Source: Marivirga aurantiaca
Lineage (GTDB): Bacteria > Bacteroidota > Bacteroidia > Cytophagales > Cyclobacteriaceae
Reading direction: 5' to 3'
Assembly: GCF_016679925.1 (NCBI RefSeq)
Contig: NZ_JAEQBW010000002.1
Span: 1-64,000 of the forward strand
Length of the DNA: 64,000 nt
Shown here: positions 1-12,000 of the stretch, in pieces
Layout of the letters: every line of letters begins with the position of its first letter
Position numbering within the stretch: position 1 is the stretch's first letter
The notes under the pieces: model-generated
What the model saw: only the letters and a program-made list of their open reading frames with translations
Database searches by the model: none
Told to the model about the DNA's origin: nothing
Made by a program: the position numbers and the translations under genes

Positions 1-12
1 TATACAAAAAAA

Positions 13-41
13 AGCTCATTGAAACACATTTCAATGAGCTC
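13..41 (-). terminator. Intrinsic terminator, minus strand
   Basis: Two 12-nt arms (AGCTCATTGAAA and its complement) flank a short loop. On the minus strand the stem is followed by a run of eight T residues, the classic intrinsic form. It closes the minus-strand pair formed by arfB and the small membrane-protein gene. Confidence 0.8.
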
Positions 42-120
42 TAGTCAAAATAAGTATATCTATCTTAATATCAGTTGTTTACAATCAGTTTTAAGGCATT
101 TTACCAACTATTTTTGGCAA

Positions 121-297
121 TTAAATCATATTAACCTTACCTTTTTTCAGTTGATAAAAAAATACAACCAATGGTCCGTAAAATAAAACATAGAAAACTA
201 ACAAAAATAAATATAACCTATAGTGAATTACTTCATAAGAAAATAATATTGCTAAAAATGGGATAACTAGAAGGATATAATAAGTTAGTCTTTTCAT
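121..297 (-). CDS. Small two-helix membrane protein (58 aa), hypothetical
   Basis: An ATG at 297 opens a 58-codon frame ending in TAA at 121-123. The product is almost entirely hydrophobic: one helix around residues 6-24 (YYILLVIPFLAILFSYEVI) and a second around 28-48, joined by a short HYR turn and followed by a basic tail (QLKKGKVNMI). This predicts a small inner-membrane protein with two spans. It lies 48 bp downstream of arfB on the same strand and is followed by a strong intrinsic terminator at 13-41, which argues for a real transcribed gene. I do not recognise a family and assign no function. The alternative is chance hydrophobicity in AT-rich DNA, but the ordered helix-turn-helix layout and the terminator make that less likely. 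Confidence 0.55.
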   Translation of the reverse strand: MKRLTYYILLVIPFLAILFSYEVIHYRLYLFLLVFYVLFYGPLVVFFYQLKKGKVNMI

Positions 298-345
298 ATT
301 TAATATTGTATTCTGATGCAGCTTTGCAAAAACTTAACTTTCGCA

Positions 346-762
346 CTACAATAATCGCTTTCTGTTGGCTTTCTTCTCTGAATGTTGTTTTTTACTTTCC
401 AATCGTTTTTTAATGGCAGTTTTCGAAGGCTTAGTGGCAATTCTCCTTTTTCTTTTTCTGAAAGCTTTGTCCAGAGTTTCATAAAATTTATCTATAGCAA
501 TGGCTTTATTCTGAAATTGTGATCTTTTTTCCTGCGCATCAATAATGAGCACGCCTTCGGTAGTTAATTTCGATTGAAGTTTCTTAAGCAGAGTAACTTT
601 TTCTTCTTCTTCCAGCAATTGAGAATTCTGAATATCAAAGCGAAGAGTAACCCTGCTATTAACTTTATTCACATTCTGACCACCAGGCCCACTGCTTCTG
701 CTGGCTGAAAATTCCATTTCAGGCTCAAAAATCCGCCCCTTTATTTTGTCAGAGATATGCAT
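346..762 (-). CDS. arfB: Peptidyl-tRNA hydrolase ArfB (YaeJ-like ribosome rescue factor)
   Basis: This is a release-factor-like protein that hydrolyses peptidyl-tRNA on stalled ribosomes. The catalytic GGQ motif sits in SSGPGGQNVNK near residues 23-33, followed by the conserved VNSRVTLRFDI strand. The C-terminus is a long Lys/Arg-rich tail (KRKRR, KKANRKRLL), which in this family enters the empty mRNA channel. There is no stop-codon-recognition domain, so it is not RF1 or RF2. The frame opens further upstream at a TTG (795), but I chose the ATG at 762: it places the MHISDK N-terminus at the length expected for ArfB, giving 138 residues. It is transcribed together with the downstream small membrane protein. 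Confidence 0.9.
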   Translation of the reverse strand: MHISDKIKGRIFEPEMEFSASRSSGPGGQNVNKVNSRVTLRFDIQNSQLLEEEEKVTLLKKLQSKLTTEGVLIIDAQEKRSQFQNKAIAIDKFYETLDKAFRKRKRRIATKPSKTAIKKRLESKKQHSEKKANRKRLL

Positions 763-967
763 GCTATTCGCTAATATATATAATATTTTCAACAAGCTTT
801 CAATACTGTTTTAGCATAACAGTCAATGAAATAGTTCCGGTAATAATCATAATCCTCATAATCAACAGTAAAAAATGAAGCTTCATCCAGATAATTTTTA
901 AACAAGCTTCATCGCAAGCCGTTTTTTATTAAATTCGCACGAGAGTAAAATTTACACAACGAAATGA

Positions 968-3220
<2,253 letters not shown>

Positions 3221-3245
3221 GAACTACTTCATTAATTATTATAAG

Positions 3246-3274
3246 AAAAGGCTCACTTAGTGGGCCTTTTTTGT
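3246..3274 (+). terminator. Intrinsic terminator of icd
   Basis: An 11-bp stem (AAAAGGCTCAC with GTGGGCCTTTT, one G-T wobble) and a 3-nt loop run into a T tract, beginning 25 bp after the icd stop codon. Confidence 0.85.
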
Positions 3275-3344
3275 AAAAAAAAAACCTAAAGCTTAAACAA
3301 TCTATTGTTATTACATGTCATAAGAAAAGGTAATATCTGTAATT

Positions 3345-3388
3345 CAATGTCGTTTAGTTTTTGTTTAAAGCATAACCAAACGACATTG
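3345..3388. repeat. 11-bp perfect inverted repeat upstream of the LON-domain gene
   Basis: The arms CAATGTCGTTT (3345-3355) and AAACGACATTG (3378-3388) are separated by 22 nt. No T tract follows on either strand, so it is not a clear terminator. It lies 115 bp upstream of the next gene; its role is unknown. Confidence 0.6.
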
Positions 3389-3502
3389 GGCTGAAATTAT
3401 TTATTGCCCTTGTTTGGTAAGAATAATTGCTCCGGGGATTTAAATATCGTAAGATAAGAAAGTACTTCAGGTTCATTTTGATACTATTAAAGAAGATAAT
3501 AA

Positions 3503-4129
3503 ATGAAAACAAAGCTCCCGTTTTTTCCGCTAAACCTGGTAGCTTTTCCAGGTCAGCAGCTTAATTTACATGTTTTTGAGCCGCGATATAAGGAGCTTGT
3601 AGCTGATTGTATCGCTAGTGATAGTAATTTTGCCATTCCATCCTATGTTAAAAACAAAGTTGAGTATGGTACTGAAATGAAGATTACGAATATTGCTAAA
3701 AGATATGAGGATGGCCGCTATGATATTGAGACGATAGCCCTTAGTGTGCTACATGTCTTAAATATGGAAAATCCTTTTCGTGGCAAACTATATGCGGCAG
3801 GGGAGGTCGAAATTTTAACTAATGTAGATAATGGTGATGTCCTTCTTAAGGAAGAATTATTCAAATTTCTCACAGAGCTTTATCAACTTGTTGAGATTCA
3901 GAAAATTCCTTTAACTCCTAAATTTAAGGTTTTTGATATTGCACATCAGACAGGGTTGTCCAAAGAGGCCGAGTATGATCTTTTGCAAATAAGGGAAGAA
4001 AGAAAAAGACAGAGGTTCTTATTAGACCATTTAAAAGCAATATTGCCACAACTGAGAGAGATCCAGAGAAACAAAGAATTGGTGAAAATGAATGGCCATT
4101 TCAGGCACTATAATCCATTGGAATTTTGA
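3503..4129 (+). CDS. LON peptidase substrate-binding (LAN) domain protein
   Basis: The 208-residue protein opens with LPFFPLNLVAFPGQQLNLHVFEPRYKELV (shown across two parts of the first 33 residues), the signature of the N-terminal substrate-binding domain of Lon protease, found here alone without the AAA+ and peptidase domains. Stand-alone LAN proteins are common in Bacteroidota; the domain binds polypeptides, but the physiological role is not established. The C-terminal third (about residues 150-208) is helical and charged (REERKRQRFLLDHLKAILPQ). There is no signal peptide, so it should be cytoplasmic. It is a single-gene unit. Confidence 0.85.
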   Translation: MKTKLPFFPLNLVAFPGQQLNLHVFEPRYKELVADCIASDSNFAIPSYVKNKVEYGTEMKITNIAKRYEDGRYDIETIALSVLHVLNMENPFRGKLYAAGEVEILTNVDNGDVLLKEELFKFLTELYQLVEIQKIPLTPKFKVFDIAHQTGLSKEAEYDLLQIREERKRQRFLLDHLKAILPQLREIQRNKELVKMNGHFRHYNPLEF

Positions 4130-4365
4130 TGTTGTCCAGGATTGTTTTTTTACCACTATTTATATGCAGGGAAATTAAATAGAGCCTATTAGGCAATTAC
4201 ACGAGAACCCGTAGTAATTGCCTGATATTCAGCACCAAATAATCTTTTGTGTAATTTAATTATAGATCAATATAACTAGGCTTCTCATGACAAATGATTT
4301 TCATTAAAATTCTTCTTTATGGCTTCTAGAAAGCATTTTATTCAAATTCTGTAGCAAGAAAAAAC

Positions 4366-4600
4366 CTCAAAAAATAGGTCTTTCGTTGAAAAGTTGAGTT
4401 TGTTATTTAGTTTCTCGTATTTCGTTTCCAAATTTTATTTTACTTTCTTTTTTCTTGACAAAAAAGAAACAAAAAGTCAAGACAAAAAGATGCTCCCACG
4501 CTTCAATCCAGCACCTCCCCGCCTTTTTGGCCTCCTCCCCGCCCTCTCTGAGCAAATTTATTTGGTCTTGAGATTTTGAGGTATTTATCAAGAGTACCCT
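4366..4600 (+). repeat. Interspersed repeat family G, short copy
   Basis: This segment matches, in reverse orientation, 22650-23093. Shared blocks in order are CTCAAAAA..TAGG, GTTTC..ATTTCGTTTCCAAATTT, CAAGACAAAAAGATG, a C-rich part ending in CCTCCCCGCCCTCTCTGAGC, and GGTATTTAT.AGAGTA. The other copy carries about 200 extra bases. The family is non-coding but often creates spurious short ORFs. Confidence 0.75.
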
Positions 4601-4616
4601 AACTATATCATAAATA

Positions 4617-4649
4617 AGCCACTCTTCTATTTCTCAAAGAAGAGTGGCT
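4617..4649 (-). terminator. Intrinsic terminator of ferritin
   Basis: The 12-bp perfect arms AGCCACTCTTCT and AGAAGAGTGGCT flank a 9-nt loop. On the minus strand the stem runs into TTATTTAT, about 70 bp after the ferritin stop. Confidence 0.75.
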
Positions 4650-4715
4650 ATCCATTCATGTTGATCCGTTATCTAATGGTGGTGAATATCAAAACTGTAT
4701 TCCTGAAATCTGTTT

Positions 4716-5267
4716 TTATAATGCTTTAGCATCTGTGTTTTTTGCATCCACTCCGTGTAGCTTGCCCAACTCAATGTCAATGTGCCAAAGTCCCATTCCC
4801 TCTTCTCCTATAATATCAAATATTTCCAATGCTCTTCGGGAAATAGTTTCTTCTTCCCTTTGTTCTGTAACGAACCACTGTAAGAAATTAAAGGTGGTAA
4901 AATCTTTGGTGATGAAGCAATGGTCAACCAACGAGTGGATGGATTGTGTGACTTTTAATTCATGTTCCAGGATTAACTCGAAAACCTCTCTTAAACTATT
5001 GAAATCGTGTCTTATTTCATTGATGGCAGGCTGTAATGCATGTCCCCCAGCCTCATTAATGTAGCTGAAAAGCTTAAGCATATGACCTCTTTCTTCATTG
5101 GAGTGCTCGTAAAGAAATTTTGAAGAATTGATATAGCCTTTAGTTTCACACCAGGAAGCCATTGACAAATAATAGGCGGAAGATTTTCCTTCCATCACTA
5201 TTTGTTTGTTTAACATCTTCTCTGTTTCTTCTGTTAGAGATCTTTTGGGAGTAATTAAATCTTTCAT
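4716..5267 (-). CDS. ftnA: Non-heme ferritin (FtnA type)
   Basis: This is an iron-storage ferritin forming a 24-mer cage that oxidises Fe(II) and stores ferric mineral. The 183-residue sequence keeps the complete ferroxidase set at a constant +9 offset from E. coli FtnA numbering: Glu26, Glu59, His62, Glu103, Gln136 and Glu139, plus Tyr33. The EERGHMLKLF helix (58-67) and EQREEE segment (135-140) are diagnostic. A short N-terminal extension (MKDLITPKRSLTEETE) precedes the first helix. There is no signal peptide. It is a single-gene unit with a strong hairpin terminator. No heme-ligand Met was looked for beyond the family pattern, so bacterioferritin is unlikely rather than formally excluded. 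Confidence 0.93.
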   Translation of the reverse strand: MKDLITPKRSLTEETEKMLNKQIVMEGKSSAYYLSMASWCETKGYINSSKFLYEHSNEERGHMLKLFSYINEAGGHALQPAINEIRHDFNSLREVFELILEHELKVTQSIHSLVDHCFITKDFTTFNFLQWFVTEQREEETISRRALEIFDIIGEEGMGLWHIDIELGKLHGVDAKNTDAKAL

Positions 5268-5359
5268 TCGTATTTATAATTTAGAATTCACCTAATATAC
5301 TGTTTTTTTAAGATACATGTTGTGGGATTTCCTAATATGAAATTGGATTTACTCTAAAC

Positions 5360-5545
5360 AAAGGATGTTTGAGGTGTAGAGGTTCGGCAAGTTAGCGTGT
5401 TGTGCATGTTTAAGTTAGCTGGTGTGAAAGTGTTGAAGTGGACAAGTTTTATGTGTATTGGTGGGGAGGTGTTGATGTTTATTAGCACATTGGTAGGTAG
5501 TTTACATATGAAGCAGATTGTGATATGTTGATGTTTTTTGGTTAG
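5360..5545 (+). repeat. G/T-rich degenerate short-period repeat tract
   Basis: The strand is strongly depleted in C. It is built of loosely repeated words such as GTTTGAGGTGT, GTGTTGAAGTGG and GAGGTGTTGATG at roughly 7-8 nt steps. A tract of the same type, on the other strand, lies at 59127-59226. Confidence 0.5.
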
Positions 5546-5825
5546 AGTTAACTGCTGTTGAAGCGTTAATCACCTAACTCTATTTCAAGAAGAGGGAGTT
5601 CAATAAGTAATTTTAATTAAACTATGTATCGCATTTTAACGCAAAATAAATTTAGAACGGCAGGCGTCAGACGGTTTTAAGAGGAGGCAAAGTACCGTCA
5701 GAAGCCTTCTTTTTAATATTAAGATAAAATACCGCAATAGCCAGGCCGCAAAGCTAATCATCCGTGCATTTTCCTTAACCCTGTATATTCTCCTATTAAT
5801 ACCTCTACAGCCCCCACTATTGGTC

Positions 5826-5871
5826 ATTGCGAACATTTAATTCCGTTACCACGGAATTAATGTGAAGCAAT
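5826..5871 (+). repeat. REP-like palindrome, long form (family A, copy 1)
   Basis: It begins ATTGCGAACAT and ends ATGTGAAGCAAT around a 10-bp perfect inner stem (TTAATTCCGT/ACGGAATTAA). Similarity to the copies at 20824-20869 (minus) and 62757-62805 extends upstream through TAYTGGT. Confidence 0.8.
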
Positions 5872-5893
5872 CTGCCGGCAGAAAGACAGCCCT

Positions 5894-5952
5894 ATCCGTA
5901 GTTTTGAGCGCAGCGAACTACGGATTGTTACATATACTTGAGTCTATGACTC
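5894..5952 (+). repeat. Double-hairpin repeat family C, copy 1
   Basis: Hairpin 1 pairs ATCCGTAGTT (5894-5903) with AACTACGGAT (5916-5925) around a TTGAGCGCAGCG loop. Hairpin 2 pairs GAGTC with GACTC (5940-5952) around TAT. It follows the REP-like palindrome by 22 bp. Confidence 0.8.
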
Positions 5953-5983
5953 GCTGTGCCCGAACTTGTTAATAATCTAAAAA

Positions 5984-6012
5984 AAAAAGCCCCTGAATTT
6001 CAGAGGCTTTTG
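5984..6012 (-). terminator. Terminator of aconitase
   Basis: A stem of AAAAGCCYCTGAA type (reading AAGCC...GGCTT with the CTGAA/TTCAG core) lies 19 bp past the aconitase stop. On the minus strand it is followed by a T-rich run (complement of the A9 at 5980-5988). Confidence 0.8.
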
Positions 6013-6030
6013 ATAATTATTAATTAATTC

Positions 6031-8301
6031 TTAAGACTGTGCTTCCAGCTCTTTTATTTTATTAAGAGCAGAACCTGATTTATACCATCCGATTTGCGCA
6101 TCATTATAAGTATGATTGGCTTTGATCACATCTTTGCTTCCATCCTCATGAACAAACTCTAAATGAAGAGGTTTTTCCGGAGCAAACTGATCTAAATCCA
6201 GAAAGTTAATTTTATCATTTTCCCGGATTTTATCATAATCTGCTTCATTAGCAAAGGTTAAAGCAAGCATACCTTGTTTTTTTAAGTTGGTTTCATGTAT
6301 CCGAGCAAATGACTTCACCAAAACAGCTTTTACTCCTAAATGCCTTGGTTCCATTGCTGCATGTTCCCTTGAAGACCCCTCTCCATAATTATGATCACCT
6401 ACTACTATGGAAGGAATCCCTTTGGCTTTATAAGCTCTTGCTGTTGCAGGTACCGGTCCGTATTCACCTGTCAACTGATTCTTCACTTTATTGGTTTCCT
6501 GGTTAAATGCATTTACAGCACCAATTAAGCAGTTCTCCGAAATATTATCTAAATGACCTCTGTACCTCAACCATGGTCCGGCCATTGAAATATGGTCAGT
6601 AGTACATTTGCCATATGCTTTAATCAGTAATTGTGCATTTACAATATTTTTACCGTCCCATGCATCAAATGGCTCTAATAATTGTAATCTTTTAGAGTCA
6701 GGAGCTACTTTTACAGTTACTTCTTCACCATCAGTTGCTGGTGCCTGGTAACCATTGTCTTCTACAGCAAAACCCAGTTCAGGTAATTCAGCACCAAAAG
6801 GAGGATCCAGTTTCACTTGCTCCCCTTTTTCGTTTGTTAAAGTATCCGTTAATGGATTAAATCCTAAATCACCACTAATAGCAATGGCAGCCACCATTTC
6901 AGGTGAGGTTACAAAGGCATGTGTGTTAGGATTTCCATCTGCTCTTTTAGAGAAGTTTCTGTTAAAGGAGTGAACGATTGTATTTTTCTCAGCTTTATCA
7001 GCGCCTGTTCTCGCCCACTGTCCAATACAAGGCCCACAGGCATTGGTAAAAATAGTAGCATCCAAATCTTCAAATATCTGAAGCAATCCATCTCTTTCAG
7101 CAGTATATCTTACCTGCTCTGATCCCGGGTTAATTCCAAACTCCGATTTTGTTTTTAATCCTTTTTCAACTGCTTGTTTAGCAATGGAGGAGGCTCTTGA
7201 CAAATCCTCATAGGAAGAGTTGGTACATGAGCCGATCAATCCCCATTCTACTTTTGTAGGCCAACCGTTTTTGACAGCCTCAGCTTTTAATTGAGAGATA
7301 GGAGTGGCTCTGTCAGGAGTAAAAGGACCATTTACATGTGGTTCTAAAGTGGTTAAGTCAATTTCTATTACCTGATCGAAATACTTTTCAGGCTCGGCAT
7401 AAACAGCAGCATCACCTGTTAAATGTTCTCTGACTTTATTGGCTTCATCAGCTATATCATTTCTGTCTGTAGATCTTAAATATCTTTCCATGGCATCATC
7501 ATAACCAAATGTGGAGGTAGTTGCACCTACTTCTGCGCCCATATTACAAATGGTGCCTTTTCCAGTTGCAGAAAGAGATTGAGCTCCGGGGCCAAAATAT
7601 TCAATAATAGCACCTGTGCCTCCTTTTACTGTTAATATTCCAGCTACTTTTAGAATCACATCTTTGGCTGATGTCCAGCCATTCAATTTACCTGTAAGCT
7701 TTACACCAATTAGTTTAGGAAATTTTAGTTCCCAGGCCATACCGGCCATTACATCAACAGCATCAGCACCACCCACACCGATGGCTACCATACCAAGTCC
7801 ACCTGCATTCACAGTATGTGAATCAGTACCGATCATCATTCCACCGGGAAATGCATAATTTTCAAGTACTACCTGGTGAATGATGCCAGCTCCCGGTTTC
7901 CAGAAGCCAATTCCGTATTTAGTAGATACAGACTCAAGGAAATTAAAAACTTCTCCGCTGGCACTAAGTGAAGTTTTTAAATCTTCTTTAGCCCCTTCTT
8001 TAGCCAATATTAAGTGGTCACAATGTACCGTGGATGGCACCGCAACTTTGTCTTTTCCGGCTTGCATAAACTGAAGTAAGGCCATTTGAGCAGTGGCATC
8101 CTGCATAGCTACCCGATCAGGAGCAAAATCCACATAGGATTTTCCTCTGGTGAAAGCTTTGGTTGCTTTTCCATCCCAAAGATGGGTGTAAAGAATTTTT
8201 TCTGACAGTGTAAGTGGTTTGTTAACTGCTTTCCTTGCAGCCTCTATCTTCTCATTCATGCCGGCATAAACTGCCTTGATCATGTCTAAATCGAATGCCA
8301 T
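6031..8301 (-). CDS. acn: Aconitate hydratase (mitochondrial-type aconitase)
   Basis: This [4Fe-4S] enzyme interconverts citrate and isocitrate in the TCA cycle. At 756 residues it matches the mitochondrial-type (mAcn) aconitases common in Bacteroidota rather than the roughly 890-residue AcnA or AcnB types. The cluster ligands are Cys359 in [11 protein letters not shown] and Cys422 and Cys425 in [11 protein letters not shown]. Other family motifs are [21 protein letters not shown] (near 158-178) and the C-terminal swivel-domain [20 protein letters not shown] -7 box, TATATTTG, lies about 40 bp upstream of the ATG. It is a single-gene unit with its own terminator. With icd nearby, two consecutive TCA steps are encoded within 8 kb. 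Confidence 0.96.
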   Translation of the reverse strand: MAFDLDMIKAVYAGMNEKIEAARKAVNKPLTLSEKILYTHLWDGKATKAFTRGKSYVDFAPDRVAMQDATAQMALLQFMQAGKDKVAVPSTVHCDHLILAKEGAKEDLKTSLSASGEVFNFLESVSTKYGIGFWKPGAGIIHQVVLENYAFPGGMMIGTDSHTVNAGGLGMVAIGVGGADAVDVMAGMAWELKFPKLIGVKLTGKLNGWTSAKDVILKVAGILTVKGGTGAIIEYFGPGAQSLSATGKGTICNMGAEVGATTSTFGYDDAMERYLRSTDRNDIADEANKVREHLTGDAAVYAEPEKYFDQVIEIDLTTLEPHVNGPFTPDRATPISQLKAEAVKNGWPTKVEWGLIGSCTNSSYEDLSRASSIAKQAVEKGLKTKSEFGINPGSEQVRYTAERDGLLQIFEDLDATIFTNACGPCIGQWARTGADKAEKNTIVHSFNRNFSKRADGNPNTHAFVTSPEMVAAIAISGDLGFNPLTDTLTNEKGEQVKLDPPFGAELPELGFAVEDNGYQAPATDGEEVTVKVAPDSKRLQLLEPFDAWDGKNIVNAQLLIKAYGKCTTDHISMAGPWLRYRGHLDNISENCLIGAVNAFNQETNKVKNQLTGEYGPVPATARAYKAKGIPSIVVGDHNYGEGSSREHAAMEPRHLGVKAVLVKSFARIHETNLKKQGMLALTFANEADYDKIRENDKINFLDLDQFAPEKPLHLEFVHEDGSKDVIKANHTYNDAQIGWYKSGSALNKIKELEAQS

Positions 8302-8341
8302 GTTTTAATTTGTTTTTAAATGAACGCTCTGTTAATCACTG

Positions 8342-8349
8342 CAAATATA
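8342..8349 (-). promoter_or_regulatory. Predicted -7 box for aconitase
   Basis: The minus strand reads TATATTTG, a full match to the Bacteroidota -7 consensus TAnnTTTG, 40 bp from the ATG. No clear TTG -33 element is seen at the expected spacing, so the call is tentative. Confidence 0.45.
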
Positions 8350-8478
8350 CTAAAAGAGCGATTTGTATCCTAAGTGTTTAGCGACTATAAATTGCAATAG
8401 TTATTTCTAAAAGCACTCCGCATAAATTACTGATAATCAATTTAGTATTGTCGTATGCTTAAAGTTTTACTTATTTTT

Positions 8479-8510
8479 TATTGTTTAGAATATTGAATCA
8501 CTTATATTTG
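8479..8510 (+). promoter_or_regulatory. Predicted promoter of the exported-protein operon
   Basis: TTG (8481-8483) and TATATTTG (8503-8510) are separated by 19 bp, fitting the Bacteroidota TTG / TAnnTTTG promoter. This would give a leader of about 140 nt. A second candidate -7 box, TAGATTTG at 8615-8622, is closer to the start codon but lacks a good -33 element. Confidence 0.45.
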
Positions 8511-8658
8511 AATGGCAAAATATGAAGGGGATAATTTGTTATATGCATTAGTAGGTAATTTCGAAAAAAACACTAAATATTTCGATGAATTCTGTTATAT
8601 GTACCAAAAGCCCTTAGATTTGCATTTTATATCAATAAAATAAATAATACTTTTGATT

Positions 8659-9015
8659 ATGGGTAAGTATATTTTAGGCACACTGTTACTGGTTTTAATA
8701 GCAATTCTTTTGCCTGTTACCAGTTCATATGCTCAGGTTCAACCGTGCAATGAAGAATTTTCTTATCAAATTGGGCAGGATGAACTTGGCGAAACACTCC
8801 TTGTTGAGAAAACTTCCAATAAAAAATACAAATACAAACTTTTTGCAATAAGTACTGAAACCAGGCTTATTGAGGAGTTAGAAGATAATATTATGAATGA
8901 TAAAATTCTGTTCTCAGGATTAAAGCAGGATGAAATCTACTTAGTTCAGATTTCAGGTGATGATGGATGTCTATTCACTTTAGGTGGAATGGAAGGAATT
9001 AAAATAGATAACTGA
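8659..9015 (+). CDS. Small exported protein of unknown function (118 aa)
   Basis: An N-terminal signal peptide (MGKYILGTLLLVLIAILLPV, then TSSYAQ) should be cleaved after SYA or SYAQ, leaving a mature protein of about 95 residues with two cysteines (one at QPCNEE, one at DDGCLF) that could form a disulfide. I recognise no family. The frame is open from a TTG at 8653, but the ATG at 8659 starts directly with the signal peptide and is preferred. It ends 5 bp before the giant T9SS gene on the same strand, so the two are almost certainly co-transcribed. A role as partner, chaperone or surface companion of the giant protein is plausible but only an inference from position. Confidence 0.7.
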   Translation: MGKYILGTLLLVLIAILLPVTSSYAQVQPCNEEFSYQIGQDELGETLLVEKTSNKKYKYKLFAISTETRLIEELEDNIMNDKILFSGLKQDEIYLVQISGDDGCLFTLGGMEGIKIDN

Positions 9016-9020
9016 ATAAT

Positions 9021-12000
9021 ATGAAAAAACATTTACAACTATTTGTATTCATATCTTTTTTCTGTTTCTCATTTGAGCATGCAAGGGCACAATGCCCTAC
9101 TGTGGCAGGAACTACAATTACCACTTGCGATAATAGCGCGGGAGGGACAATTACCATTGTTTTTACAGATGGGGATCAAACTAATCAATCAGGATATATT
9201 CTTTATGATGTTTCCGGAGGTACGCCAACAGCTGTCAGCGACCCTTTTGGTTCGGTGTCCAAAACATATGATGCTGGTACTCAAACACTGATTTACGGTA
9301 ATATACCAGATGGCACTTACTTAGCAGGAAGGTCGGGTTGCCCTACTTTAGGAGGTTTTGGTATTGTAATCGACCAAAGCAATGAATTAATAGCCAGTGT
9401 TAATTCTGTGACGGATGATTGTGATAATTTAGGCTCAGGGACTATTGATATAGATGTTGTTGGAGGTACCACTCCCTATAGCTTTTTGTGGAGTAATGGA
9501 GATATTACCCAAAATGTAACAGGTCTTTCATCTGGTACTTATGATGTTACTGTAACCGATGATAATAACTGTACTTTTGAATTAACCGGGATAGTAGTAG
9601 GTGTAGGGCCGAACGCAGGTGTATTTGTAGGCGTGAACGGAGAAGTATGCACAAGCAACACCTCCTTTGATTTAACCACCTTATTGGATGGCAGCCAGGA
9701 TGCAGGCGGAAGCTGGGCAGACACAGATGGCAGCGGAGCCCTGATCACGGGCAACACGGTTGATTTCACAGGAGTAACAGCCGGAACGTATGACTTCACC
9801 TATACCGTTACCGGTTCAGGAAGTTGTGCAGATGATAACGAAATAGTAACAGTAGAAGTAATAGAAGCAGCCAATGCAGGCGTGTATGTTGGCACCGCAG
9901 GAGAAGCCTGTAGTTCAGATATTGCTTTTGATTTAACGACCTTATTGGATGGCAGCCAGGATGCAGGCGGAAGCTGGGCAGACACAGATGGCAGCGGGGC
10001 CCTGATCACCGGCAATACCGTAGATTTCACAGGCGTAGTGGCAGGCACTTATGACTTCACCTATACCGTCACCGGTACAGCCCCATGTGGAGATGACAGC
10101 GAAGTAGTGACAGTGAATGTATCGGAAGAGGCGAATGCAGGAGTATTTGTAGGCGTGAACGGAGAAGTATGCACAAGCAACACCTCCTTTGATTTAACCA
10201 CCTTATTGGATGGCAGCCAGGATGCAGGCGGAAGCTGGGCAGACACAGATGGAAGCGGAGCCCTGATCACGGGCAACACGGTTGATTTCACAGGAGTAAC
10301 AGCCGGAACGTATGACTTCACCTATACCGTTACCGGTTCAGGAAGTTGTGCAGATGATAACGAAATAGTAACAGTAGAAGTAATAGAAGCAGCCAATGCA
10401 GGCGTGTATGTTGGCACTGCAGGAGAAGCCTGTAGTTCAGACATTGCTTTTGATTTAACGACCTTGTTGGATGGCAGCCAGGATGCAGGAGGAAGCTGGG
10501 CAGACACAGATGGCAGCGGAGCACTGATCACAGGCAATACCGTTGATTTCACAGGCGTAGTGGCAGGCACTTATGACTTCACCTATACCGTCACCGGTAC
10601 AGCCCCATGTGGAGATGACAGCGAAGTAGTGACAGTGAATGTGTCTGAAGAGGCGAACGCAGGAGTATTTGTAGGCGTGAACGGAGAAGTATGTACGAGC
10701 AACATCTCCTTTGACTTAACGACTTTATTGGACGGCAGCCAGGATGCAGGCGGAAGTTGGGCAGACACAGATGGAAGCGGAGCCCTGATCACGGGCAACA
10801 CGGTTGATTTCACAGGAGTAACAGCCGGAATATATGACTTCACCTATACCGTTACCGGTTCAGGAAGTTGTGCAGACGATACCGAAATAGTAACAGTAGA
10901 AGTAATAGAAGCAGCCAATGCAGGCGTGTATGTTGGCACGGAAGGAGAAGCCTGTAGTTCAGACATTGCTTTTGATTTAACGACCTTATTGGATGGCAGC
11001 CAGGATGCAGGCGGAAGCTGGGCAGACACAGATGGCAGCGGAGCACTGATCACAGGCAATACCGTTGATTTCACAGGTGTAGTGGCAGGTACTTATGACT
11101 TCACCTACACAGTAACTGGCACAGCTCCCTGTGGAGATGACAGCGAAGTAGTGACAGTGAATGTGTCTGAAGAGGCGAACGCAGGAGTATTTATAGGCGT
11201 GAACGGAGAAGTATGTACGAGCAACATCTCCTTTGACTTAACGACTTTATTGGATGGCAGCCAGGATGCAGGCGGAAGCTGGGCAGACACAGATGGCAGC
11301 GGAGCCCTGATCACGGGCAACACGGTTGATTTCACAGGAGTAACAGCCGGAACGTATGACTTCACCTATACCGTTACCGGTTCAGGAAGTTGTGCAGATG
11401 ATAACGAAATAGTAACAGTAGAAGTAATAGAAGCAGCCAATGCAGGCGTGTATATTGGCACCGCAGGAGAAGCCTGTAGTTCAGATATTGCTTTTGATTT
11501 AACGACCTTGTTGGATGGCAGCCAGGATGCAGGCGGAAGCTGGGCAGACACAGATGGCAGCGGAGCACTGATTACGGGCAATACCGTAGATTTCACAGGC
11601 GTAGTGGCAGGCACTTATGACTTCACCTATACCGTCACCGGTACAGCCCCATGTGGAGATGACAGCGAAGTAGTGACAGTGAATGTATCGGAAGAGGCGA
11701 ATGCAGGAGTATTTGTAGGCGTGAACGGAGAAGTATGTACGAGCAACATCTCCTTTGACTTAACGACTTTATTGGATGGCAGCCAGGATGCAGGCGGAAG
11801 CTGGGCAGACACAGATGGCAGCGGAGCCCTGATCACGGGCAACACGGTTGATTTCACAGGAGTAACAGCCGGAACGTATGACTTCACCTATACCGTTACC
11901 GGTTCAGGAAGTTGTGCAGATGATAACGAAATAGTAACAGTAGAAGTAATAGAAGCAGCCAATGCAGGCGTGTATGTTGGCACTGCAGGAGAAGCCTGTA

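Larger units (their letters stand above)
4130..4715. other. Intergenic region with repeats, no gene
   Basis: I see no credible gene. The stretch holds a stem-loop at 4191-4223 (10-bp arms AGGCAATTAC and GTAATTGCCT, no T tract), an interspersed repeat at 4366-4600 and the ferritin terminator at 4617-4649. Short open frames inside 4394-4591 come from the repeat. Confidence 0.7.
5268..6030. other. Intergenic repeat cluster between ferritin and aconitase
   Basis: No gene is supported here. From left to right it contains a G/T-rich degenerate repeat tract (5360-5545), a weak 6-bp hairpin GACGGT/ACCGTC around 5668-5697, a REP-like palindrome (5826-5871), a double-hairpin repeat (5894-5952) and the aconitase terminator (5984-6012). 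Confidence 0.7.

Noticed and set aside
4394-4591. Overlapping short ORFs on both strands
   Set aside because: They lie wholly within interspersed repeat family G, have low-complexity products and are not preserved in the second copy.
5636-5836. Minus-strand 66-codon ORF
   Set aside because: It runs through repeat hairpins, has no recognisable features and starts inside the REP-like palindrome.
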